Shown: piece by piece, positions 1-7,092 of the stretch | Position numbering within the stretch: position 1 is the stretch's first letter | How the letters are laid out: each line of letters starts with the position of its first letter | Assembly (NCBI GenBank): GCA_903919075.1 | Contig: CAIXGR010000051.1 | Span: 1-41,133, forward strand | DNA from: an uncultured Bacteroidota bacterium | GTDB taxonomy: Bacteria > Bacteroidota > Bacteroidia > Chitinophagales > LD1 | Reading direction: 5' to 3' | DNA length: 41,133 nucleotides | The notes under the pieces: model-generated | Told to the model about the DNA's origin: nothing | Databases searched by the model: none | What the model saw: the letters and a program-made list of their open reading frames with translations, nothing else | Translations under genes and position numbers: made by a program

Positions 1-695
1 AGGCCATCTCCTGCGCCGTTTCCAGTTACCGTTAAAGTAGTAGGCTGTCCGTAACAAGCTATTGTAGGATATGAAACTGTTGCGTATACATATGCTATAG
101 AAACTGATTTGCTACACTCGCAGCTAAAGTTTACCGCATTTTGTGTAGTGTCGTTAACCTGAAGGTTAAACTCGAAACCGCTGGTTCCCGGAAATACTAC
201 TAATGTATCATATGTAGTATTTGTTCCGGCGTAATACACCCCAGAGGCCTTAGCGTTTCTCACGCCAACACCGGTCCCATTAGGATTAATAATTGTTCCG
301 TGCAAATCTTTCCGAATAAAAGCTCCGGCAGAGTTGCTGGCGAACGAATATGAAATAGTTGAGTGAGCCGTGCTCCTCGCTACTTCTATATAAATGATAA
401 AATCATGGGTGGTATCATTAGGGCTGCTTACAGCACATGCAGTTAATGGACCCACAATATTACAAGCAGGTGGCGGGGTATTTTGCGCACTGCTTGTTTG
501 GGCAGTAGCAACAAAAAAAAGCAACATCAGGAATCCCAAAATGTTGCTTGCGCTTTTGCCAAATACATTTTTTGTCAAGTTTAGACAACATGTAGAAAGA
601 TTTTTCATATCCAAGTTTTTAAGCTTATTGTTTGAAGAAATATTGGGTGCTGTATATATATTAGAATTCATATTTTTTGTAGCTTGATTGTTCAT
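1..695 (-). CDS. Partial secreted surface protein (C-terminus beyond left edge), SprB-like repeat onset
   Basis: The reading frame stays open from an ATG at 695 to the window edge (231 codons). It has a signal-peptide-like hydrophobic stretch (NILGFLMLLFFVATAQ) and then a module with the signatures CNIVGPLTAC, FIIYIEVARSTAHSTI and SNSAGAFIRK. The last visible residues (SYPTIACYGQPTTLTV) resemble the start of SprB-like repeats of Bacteroidetes adhesins, so a long repetitive protein probably continues to the left. In-frame ATGs at 671 and 608 are alternative starts. The one at 608 gives a more ordinary signal peptide, because the 695 start leaves a roughly 48-residue polar N-region. It lies 8 bp downstream of the paralogue 704-1174 and probably shares its transcript. 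Role inferred: cell-surface or extracellular; exact function unknown. Confidence 0.75.
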   Translation of the reverse strand, partial: MNNQATKNMNSNIYTAPNISSNNKLKNLDMKNLSTCCLNLTKNVFGKSASNILGFLMLLFFVATAQTSSAQNTPPPACNIVGPLTACAVSSPNDTTHDFIIYIEVARSTAHSTISYSFASNSAGAFIRKDLHGTIINPNGTGVGVRNAKASGVYYAGTNTTYDTLVVFPGTSGFEFNLQVNDTTQNAVNFSCECSKSVSIAYVYATVSYPTIACYGQPTTLTVTGNGAGDG

Positions 696-703
696 TCTTT
701 AAA

Positions 704-1174
704 TTAGTTACCGGAAGTTGAAGAAGCACCTGAAGTAGATACTGATACAGACTTACTGCATTTTGAAACACCATTCGGCGTGGTTACTTCTAATTTAAGA
801 TTGAACTCAGAACCCTGATTGCCCGGGCAAACAATTAATTTTTGGGTTACAGTGTTTTTAGACGGGCTGTAAACAATAGGTCCTTTGGTACGAATAAAAG
901 CATTGGAAGAGTTGCTTGAAAATTCGTAGTTAATAGTAGGATTAGCCGTACTGTGGGCTACCTCAACATTGATTGTGATATCAGGACCTGAAGCTACTGC
1001 CTCAAGCGGCCCTGAAATATTGCACGAAGGATAAGCTACGCCCTGAGCCTTACCTTCATACTGAAATGCGAAAACCATAAAAAGCATTGCGAATAATGCT
1101 TTTGCTAAAAAATTCGCTGCATAACAACGGTCCTGACAATAAGTTCCAAGACCTCTAAGTGTAGAGTAATTCAT
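704..1174 (-). CDS. Small secreted protein, paralogue of the N-terminal module of the downstream gene
   Basis: A 156-residue protein with a hydrophobic export segment (ALFAMLFMVFAFQYEGKAQ) followed by one compact domain. The motifs CNISGPLEAVASGPDI, INVEVAHSTANPTI, SNSSNAFIRTKG and CSKSVSVSTSG line up with the next gene on the same strand, so the two are tandem duplicates. This copy stops right after the shared module, in a Ser/Gly-rich tail, while the neighbour continues into a SprB-like repeat. There is no T9SS sorting domain. No catalytic motif or named family recognised. The long N-region ahead of the hydrophobic stretch leaves the start somewhat uncertain. Role inferred: exported or surface-associated. 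Confidence 0.72.
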   Translation of the reverse strand: MNYSTLRGLGTYCQDRCYAANFLAKALFAMLFMVFAFQYEGKAQGVAYPSCNISGPLEAVASGPDITINVEVAHSTANPTINYEFSSNSSNAFIRTKGPIVYSPSKNTVTQKLIVCPGNQGSEFNLKLEVTTPNGVSKCSKSVSVSTSGASSTSGN

Positions 1175-2041
1175 ACTTTATGACTTTTTAATTTTTAAAA
1201 AAATATATAAAATCCCAAATCCAATCGTCCTACTTACTAAATCTGGGAGTGTGTCCTTTGTCCCTTTAGTTCTTCCTGGGGTAGAAAAACTAAATCTTAA
1301 AAAATCTATCTCAAAAAAAACAAACAACTTCATCAAAACCTGAGAACAATATATTCGTGCATTTATAATTTGTCAACTACTTTTTTTACATTTTTTCTTT
1401 TCGCACACAAATTTTCTCCGCACAAAAGTATTTATTTAGTTACATGTTAAAGCGCCTGTTTATAATACATTTTACAACTAACAACAATTTTGTGTACCGT
1501 AAAAGACCTAATTAAATATAAAACTACCGAGGCCTGTTTAACCATTTTTGTAATGGACATCATAAAATCGAAAATTCAATTATATCTTATTGTGTGCCTT
1601 TAACGGGCGGAATATATACCAAGCGGAAGTTACATTGAAAAAAAGTTATTCACTATTTCAATGTAATACCAGGGGAAATAACGCACTAAATATTAATAGA
1701 GCTATCGCCCGAAAAAATAGCTAAATAATATTTGTGAGATAAAATTCATGCAACCGGAAATGCCTAATTCTGCAAGTTAACACGCTCAAACCTACATATT
1801 CCAACATGGGCTGAAACCGGCTAATAGCTTGGAAATCATCTGTTGTATGCACACTTTACACAAAAGCAAACTGCTTATTTACTTGACAAACCATTTGCCA
1901 CCGTTTATCTTAATACATATTCAGGCATTGTTTAAAAAAACAAACAACCTGAGTAGGCATTAAATTAAAATTTGCTGCCACCTAAGTATCCACAATTTGA
2001 AATGAAAAAGTGTGGTGTTTTTTTTGAACTGAATATAAATT
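1175..2041. other. Long non-coding divergent region (867 bp)
   Basis: No convincing reading frame on either strand; the region is very AT-rich. It separates the divergent secreted-protein pair and the LuxR-type regulator, so it should hold both promoters. Visible elements are an 11-bp perfect inverted repeat at 1630-1666 and a minus-strand TACTTTTG at 1423-1430 that matches the Bacteroidetes -7 consensus but lacks a clear -33 TTTG. A sigma70-like TTGACA (1883-1888), 17 bp, TATCTT on the plus strand is probably fortuitous in this phylum. Confidence 0.6.
1630..1666. repeat. 11-bp perfect inverted repeat, 15-nt loop
   Basis: TTACATTGAAA (1630-1640) pairs perfectly with TTTCAATGTAA (1656-1666). 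No T-tract follows, so it is not a standard terminator. It could be an operator, or a structured leader or small RNA in the long gap upstream of the LuxR-type regulator. Confidence 0.5.
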
Positions 2042-2854
2042 ATGCTAACAAAAGATATTTCAAACATCATTTACTTTGTGCAAGCAAAAGGAATTAATCC
2101 TGCTGAACCGAGTTGCGCATTGGCGGCCAGACTTGCTGAAGCCGAGTCGATTACCAAAACCAATCTTTTAGTTTATGATTTTGAGTTGAATAAACTCTTT
2201 TTCGCCAACGAAAGAGCCTCATCTTTTCTTGGCGTGGAAAAAATGACACACAACAATCAAGACGATTCGTTTATTGAAAACATACTACACCCTGTTAGTT
2301 ACCAATTACTTCAACTTAATCCAAGATTAAGACAGCGACAAACCGAAGACCTTTGCGGCGTCTTTTATTTAAAAACGCAGGGAAAGGGAAAATATGGATG
2401 GGTTTATGCTACAGCAAAAGTGATAAATTATAATGCAGCCGGAGTACCAAAACTTATTTACATCTGCTTTCTTGAAGTTGAACGTGCAGTTGAATATTAT
2501 CTCAAATTCATTCGCAATGCATCTACTACCGGCGAGGAAACACGTGTAGTTGAGTTGATGGGCACATTGAAAGACCGTGAAATGGAAATGCTAAGCTTGA
2601 TTGCAGATGAATGTACATCAAAAGAAATAGCTGATAAATTAAGTATTACCCAAGCGGCTGTAGATGCTGCAAGAAAAAGGCTTATTAAAAAGCTGAAAGT
2701 AAAATCTGTGGTTGGATTGGTTAAAGTAGCAGTGGCATTAGGTTTAACAGGAAAAGGTTCGCTACATACACCTTACGCGCGTAATTTAGGTCGACATAGA
2801 AGAACTGTTTCAAACAACTTTAAGGTGCCTGCTAATAGAACGCCCGATGCTTAA
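2042..2854 (+). CDS. PAS-like / LuxR-type HTH transcriptional regulator
   Basis: The 270-residue protein has a C-terminal GerE/LuxR helix-turn-helix at about residues 175-234, with LKDREMEMLSLIADECTSKE, IADKLSITQAAVDAARKRL and the typical LKVKSVVGLVKVA end. Residues about 40-145 resemble a PAS fold (LLVYDFELNKLFFANERAS ... GWVYATAKVINYNAAGVPKL), so it probably senses a ligand or partner. There is no receiver domain and no signal peptide, so it should act in the cytoplasm as a one-component or partner-controlled DNA-binding regulator. The basic tail after residue 235 (YARNLGRHRRTVSNNFK) is unusual. It follows a long non-coding region and stands alone; its targets may be the divergent secreted-protein pair, but that is only proximity. 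The 3' neighbour is convergent. Confidence 0.88.
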   Translation: MLTKDISNIIYFVQAKGINPAEPSCALAARLAEAESITKTNLLVYDFELNKLFFANERASSFLGVEKMTHNNQDDSFIENILHPVSYQLLQLNPRLRQRQTEDLCGVFYLKTQGKGKYGWVYATAKVINYNAAGVPKLIYICFLEVERAVEYYLKFIRNASTTGEETRVVELMGTLKDREMEMLSLIADECTSKEIADKLSITQAAVDAARKRLIKKLKVKSVVGLVKVAVALGLTGKGSLHTPYARNLGRHRRTVSNNFKVPANRTPDA

Positions 2855-2890
2855 CCACCTTCTGTAATAAACACTTTGCCCCTTGTAGTT

Positions 2891-3784
2891 TTAATGCTGA
2901 TTGAGTATAAAGATTGTAGAAAAACAAACAATCATAGATAGCGAAGAAAGCATAGTCATTCGCATAGCATGTGCAAAATCTGCACTTGATTTATCCCTTA
3001 AAGTTATTGTAAACCAATACAAGAAATACACTACTACTGGAAATAGACATCCACTGAAAATAAAAAACTGCCCTACGCCATAATAGCTAGAAAAGTAATA
3101 ATAGCTAATTGCAGAGGCCAACAGAAACAATAGTGCTGAAAAAATAAAAGTGCCTATAACTCCTAATTTATAACTAATAGTATAGTCTCCTCTCCTGCTA
3201 TCTTCATCGTGCTGATATATTTGTGTTAGCGGATAAAAACCGCCGATTAGCAACGACGCAATAAGCATACAAGCTATATTTTTATTGTCGAACCATTGTG
3301 TATTAAAGTTATTCTCGCTGCACATATTTACTATCATAAAAGTGAATGCTCCTTGAAATGTTATAACTATCAACCAACTTAGTATTGCGTATTTTTTAAG
3401 GCGTATGCCCCGCCAGCTATATGCTTTAGACACCGCAACGTATAAAAGCATTAATAGCAATAGCCACATATTTACAAACAGACACAATAACAACCCTATG
3501 GTATCCATTATAATACTGGCATTGTACAACTTAATGGTAGCCGGTGGTGGATTTTTCAGCCCACCTATACTACCTTTATCGTTATCCATATAGCTATTGT
3601 ATACATTACTACCAGGATAGATGAAAAAATGAAGGGATATAAAAACAATAAGGGTGTTCATCCAGTTAATGGTTACTGACTGACTTATTGCAAAGCAAAA
3701 AATAGGAAAAAGGAATAATGAAAACGGTATGCGTAGATGTATAATAGTATCTCTGTCGAAAATATCGGTAATATAATTTCTCAT
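2891..3784 (-). CDS. UbiA-family membrane prenyltransferase
   Basis: A 297-residue polytopic membrane protein with about eight hydrophobic segments. Both Asp-rich regions expected of UbiA-type aromatic prenyltransferases are visible: NVYNSYMDNDKGSIGG (about residues 60-75, with Asn63, Asp67 and Asp69) and YPLTQIYQHDEDSRRGD (about 184-200). These coordinate Mg-diphosphate of the prenyl donor. It is transcribed divergently from the type III PKS operon, so it most likely prenylates the phenolic product of that operon; donor and acceptor cannot be read from the sequence. A less likely alternative is a role in respiratory-quinone synthesis. The spacing of the first motif differs slightly from classical NDxxDxxxD. 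Confidence 0.88.
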   Translation of the reverse strand: MRNYITDIFDRDTIIHLRIPFSLFLFPIFCFAISQSVTINWMNTLIVFISLHFFIYPGSNVYNSYMDNDKGSIGGLKNPPPATIKLYNASIIMDTIGLLLCLFVNMWLLLLMLLYVAVSKAYSWRGIRLKKYAILSWLIVITFQGAFTFMIVNMCSENNFNTQWFDNKNIACMLIASLLIGGFYPLTQIYQHDEDSRRGDYTISYKLGVIGTFIFSALLFLLASAISYYYFSSYYGVGQFFIFSGCLFPVVVYFLYWFTITLRDKSSADFAHAMRMTMLSSLSMIVCFSTIFILNQH

Positions 3785-3817
3785 GGCACACTAATTGCGT
3801 TGTTTTTCATTAAATTG

Positions 3818-3847
3818 CATAAGTAATACTTCTGTTTCGAATACAAA
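3818..3847 (-). promoter_or_regulatory. Bacteroidetes-type promoter for the UbiA-family gene
   Basis: On the minus strand TTTG (3844-3847) is followed by exactly 18 bp and then TACTTATG (3818-3825), a 7/8 match to the -7 consensus TAnnTTTG. The start codon is at 3784, giving a short leader. Confidence 0.55.
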
Positions 3848-3917
3848 TCACCCATCAGAAAGTAAATATAGAGAATAGTGCGTTGAACAGATTTTTATTC
3901 ATTAAAGCAAACTGAAA

Positions 3918-5033
3918 GTGTCACCATCAATATTCGCAATCGGAACGGCCGTTCCACCTTACAAAATATCACAGCTGTTACATTGCTCAATTTTAGAGTC
4001 GGCAGAAGGAATTGGCAGAAGAGAAAAACTACAATTGCGCAAAGTGTATCATAGTAGTGGTATTACAACTCGCCACAGTGTGCTTGAAGAATTTGGGCGA
4101 ACCGACCAAACAGAAAATATTCTTTTTTATCCCTCCAATCATCATGCATCAATGCCCATTTCACGACGAATGGCTTTGTACGAACATTACGCATTGGGCT
4201 TGTCGGAAAAGGCTGTAACAGAATGTTTAGAGAAATTGCCTTTAATAAAGCCAAATCAAATCACACATTTAATTACGTTCAGTTGCACAGGCATGTCGGC
4301 ACCTGGTTTAGATATACAACTTATCGAAAAATTAGGTTTAAATAGAACTATAGAAAGGACTTGTATCAATTTTATGGGGTGCTATGCGGGCATCAATGCC
4401 ATTAAATCGGCATACCACATTAGCCGGTCGGAACCTGAAGCAATAGTGTTATTGGCTGGAGTTGAACTTTGTACGTTGCACTATCAGCAAGGAGATAAGG
4501 AAGACCAGATTATTGCCAATGCTATATTTAGCGATGGTGCTGCAGCATGTATTATCTCCGAAAAAAAAATACAAACTGCTAATAATTCTCTATCACTACA
4601 ACCTAAAAACTTTTATTCGGCCTTTGAACCGGGAGAGAAAGAAGAGATGGCATGGCGCATAGGCGACCATGGTTTTGACCTTCGACTTAGTTCATATGTA
4701 CCTGCCCTTATTAAAAAAAGCATACCTGACTTTATGTCAGAGTTATTTAATCGGGCAAACGTAAAACAGGAGGATATAGATTTTTACGCGTTCCATCCTG
4801 GCGGCATGAAAATATTAGAAGCTTGCGAGGAAGCCTTACATATATTAAAGAAAGAGAATGAAATTGCCTATCGTGTATTAAGTGAATATGGGAACATGTC
4901 TTCAGTAACTATATTTTTTGTATTGAAACAGTTTTTGGAATTCTTCAAACCGGAAGATATTGGCAAAAAAATACTGGCCTGTGCTTTTGGGCCAGGGCTT
5001 ACTATGGAGTCGATGATTGCAGAAATTGCCTAA
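3918..5033 (+). CDS. Type III polyketide synthase (chalcone/stilbene synthase-like)
   Basis: A 371-residue thiolase-fold synthase of normal family length. It condenses an acyl-CoA starter with malonyl-CoA and cyclises the chain to a phloroglucinol, resorcinol or pyrone. The complete catalytic triad is visible: Cys155 in INFMGCYAGINA, His293 in FYAFHPGGM and Asn326 in YGNMSSV. The N-terminus IFAIGTAVPPYKISQ is typical. The start is GTG: an in-frame TAA at 3903 rules out any upstream ATG. The methyltransferase gene follows after 9 bp and the FAD oxidoreductase overlaps that gene, so the three form one operon. By analogy with Streptomyces SrsA, an alkylresorcinol or alkylpyrone product is plausible, but chain length and starter cannot be deduced. 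Confidence 0.93.
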   Translation: MSPSIFAIGTAVPPYKISQLLHCSILESAEGIGRREKLQLRKVYHSSGITTRHSVLEEFGRTDQTENILFYPSNHHASMPISRRMALYEHYALGLSEKAVTECLEKLPLIKPNQITHLITFSCTGMSAPGLDIQLIEKLGLNRTIERTCINFMGCYAGINAIKSAYHISRSEPEAIVLLAGVELCTLHYQQGDKEDQIIANAIFSDGAAACIISEKKIQTANNSLSLQPKNFYSAFEPGEKEEMAWRIGDHGFDLRLSSYVPALIKKSIPDFMSELFNRANVKQEDIDFYAFHPGGMKILEACEEALHILKKENEIAYRVLSEYGNMSSVTIFFVLKQFLEFFKPEDIGKKILACAFGPGLTMESMIAEIA

Positions 5034-5042
5034 AAAATAACC

Positions 5043-5756
5043 ATGACTGACCTCTCTATACGCTCCTCTCTTCCCGAAAAAATGGATCAGGCAGATGAAT
5101 CGAAAGATGAAACCTTAAAATCTTTGAGCGAAATTGAGACCATTAATAAATGGTTAGGAGGCTATAATGTTATAATTAATGCATTTGAAAAATTGGAGTG
5201 GCCAAACCGAACTGTAACTATTGTAGATTTGGGAAGCGGGGGTGGCGATACCTTGCGTGTAATTGCTAAGTGGGCAAAAAAAAATAACAAATCGGTTAAA
5301 CTAATTGGTATCGACAGAAATCCTGTAATGACCGAATACGCTACCAGCCGCTCTCAGGCTTTTGGCAACCTTATATATATGACAATGGATGTTTTTGATC
5401 CAAAGCTTTTGGATATAAAGGCTGATATTACCATGAACTCACTTTTTTGCCATCATTTTAATAATGATGAGCTAACCCGGCTGATGGGCAATATGTACAA
5501 GATTGCCTCGCATAGTGTAATCATTAACGATATTGACCGGCATTGGTTGGCTTACTATTCCATTAAATGGATTACAGCTTTATTTTCAAAAACCTATATG
5601 GTTAAGTACGATGCTCCTCTATCGGTAGCCCGTTCACTAACAAAACGGGAATGGCAGTTAATCATGCAACAAGCCGGCATTAAAACTTATTCGCTACAGT
5701 GGATGTGGGCATGGCGCTGGCAAATTATTATTCGTAAACCCGAAGTGCATGCCTGA
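5043..5756 (+). CDS. Class I SAM-dependent methyltransferase in PKS operon
   Basis: A 237-residue methyltransferase. Motif I is IVDLGSGGGDTLR (about residues 60-72), and the acidic residue after beta-2 that binds the SAM ribose is Asp91 in LIGIDRNP. SLFCHHF (about 138-144) lies in the motif IV region. There is no signal peptide; cytoplasmic. It sits 9 bp after the type III PKS and overlaps the FAD oxidoreductase by 8 bp, so translation is probably coupled. Its substrate is inferred to be the phenolic PKS product, comparable to SrsB in the Streptomyces phenolic-lipid operon. O- versus C-methylation cannot be told from sequence. Confidence 0.9.
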   Translation: MTDLSIRSSLPEKMDQADESKDETLKSLSEIETINKWLGGYNVIINAFEKLEWPNRTVTIVDLGSGGGDTLRVIAKWAKKNNKSVKLIGIDRNPVMTEYATSRSQAFGNLIYMTMDVFDPKLLDIKADITMNSLFCHHFNNDELTRLMGNMYKIASHSVIINDIDRHWLAYYSIKWITALFSKTYMVKYDAPLSVARSLTKREWQLIMQQAGIKTYSLQWMWAWRWQIIIRKPEVHA

Positions 5757-6915
5757 TAATACTTCAGCTTCAAAAAATACTTTTGACATAATAATTGTTG
5801 GCGGTGGCCTAGCCGGCCTGGTTTCGGCTATACTTTTAAGCCGCAAGAATAAAAAAGTACTATTAATAGAGAAGAAAGCATATCCTTTTCACAGGGTTTG
5901 TGGTGAATATATAAGTAATGAAGTGCTGCCATTTTTAAAGTCCTTGGGTTTCGACCCATATATATATGGTGCAGTTGCCATTAACAAATTGCTCATTTCA
6001 ACCCCATCTGGCAAAAGTGTTTACCCGCCGCTTGGACTTGGAGGCTTCGGCTTAAGCCGTTATACTATGGACCAAGCCTTGTTTGAATTGGCCAAAAAAA
6101 GTGGTGCTTTTATACTGACAAAAACAAAAGTTGCAGATGTAGCTTTCGAAAACGATGCATTTATGGTAACCACCAACAACAGTGAAACATTCTTTGCCAA
6201 AATAGTAATAGGCAGTTATGGCAAACGCGATACGCTTGACAAACAATTGAACCGAAAGTTTATACAAACGCATACCGGCTACCTGGGTGTAAAGTATCAT
6301 ATCAAAACAGATTACCCGGCAGATGAAATTGGACTGCACAATTTTGAACAAGGCTATTGCGGTATCTCGCGCGTTGAAAACGATACCTATAATTTATGCT
6401 ACCTCTACCATAGAAAGAATAATGCAAAAATTAAAGATATAGCTAATATTGAACAAAATGTTCTTTTCAAAAACCCAGTGCTTAGGGAAATATTTTCCAA
6501 CTCGGAATTTCTGTTTGATAAACCTGTGGTGATTAATGATTTTTCGTTTGCGCCAAAATCTTTGGTTGAAAACCATATTTTGATGTGTGGCGATAGTGCG
6601 GGGTTGATTACCCCTTTGTGCGGAAATGGTATGAGCATGGCCATACATGGAGCTAAACTACTTTGCGATTTGATAATTGAAATGAGCGTTCTGGATAGCG
6701 ATATTATTAATTTACATCAAAGAGAGGTTTTAGAGAATCTGTATGAAAAGGAATGGAGTAAAAATTTTAAAGCAAGGTTATTTTGGGGAAGAACTATTCA
6801 AAAGCTATTCGGCAATAGTACAATTACGGGAATGAGTATTAGAAGCATTCATGCAGTGCCGCCTTTGGAAAGATGGTTGATTGGAAAAACTCATGGCAGC
6901 GTAATAAATGTTTAA
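5749..6915 (+). CDS. FAD-dependent oxidoreductase / aromatic hydroxylase-like (geranylgeranyl-reductase superfamily)
   Basis: The 388-residue flavoprotein starts with a Rossmann FAD motif, DIIIVGGGLAGLVSA (residues 13-27), with acidic Glu41 for the adenosine ribose. HRVCGEYIS (about 48-56) and the second FAD motif LMCGDSAGLITPLCGNGMS (Asp282) are typical of the PHBH/geranylgeranyl-reductase superfamily. It ends the PKS operon with an 8-bp overlap. By analogy with SrsC it may hydroxylate the methylated phenolic ring on the way to a quinone. Reduction of an isoprenoid chain is the main alternative, given the nearby UbiA gene and the superfamily name. The last about 30 residues are basic and could be membrane-peripheral. 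Confidence 0.87.
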   Translation: MPDNTSASKNTFDIIIVGGGLAGLVSAILLSRKNKKVLLIEKKAYPFHRVCGEYISNEVLPFLKSLGFDPYIYGAVAINKLLISTPSGKSVYPPLGLGGFGLSRYTMDQALFELAKKSGAFILTKTKVADVAFENDAFMVTTNNSETFFAKIVIGSYGKRDTLDKQLNRKFIQTHTGYLGVKYHIKTDYPADEIGLHNFEQGYCGISRVENDTYNLCYLYHRKNNAKIKDIANIEQNVLFKNPVLREIFSNSEFLFDKPVVINDFSFAPKSLVENHILMCGDSAGLITPLCGNGMSMAIHGAKLLCDLIIEMSVLDSDIINLHQREVLENLYEKEWSKNFKARLFWGRTIQKLFGNSTITGMSIRSIHAVPPLERWLIGKTHGSVINV

Positions 6916-7092
6916 TCAGGGTTTACTACTCTCCCACCACAACCTTTTTAAAAATCAGTAAACCATCCATCAAAAATTTTCTGTCTCATATATAGACAAA
7001 GTTGGCAAAATTCAGCAACCTTTAGATGAGTACATATAATAGAGACAAAAACCCTTTATCTTTATACTCTCTATTGATAAAATTGAAACCCC

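Noticed and set aside
394-687. Plus-strand reading frame of 97 codons
   Set aside because: It is antisense to the partial secreted protein, whose signal peptide and paralogy to the adjacent gene make the minus strand clearly coding.
1883-1911. TTGACA, 17 bp, TATCTT sigma70-like promoter
   Set aside because: The primary sigma factor of Bacteroidota uses TTTG/TAnnTTTG; the match is likely fortuitous in AT-rich DNA.
2901-3083. Plus-strand 60-codon frame
   Set aside because: It lies antisense to the C-terminal membrane segments of the UbiA-type gene and has no features of its own.
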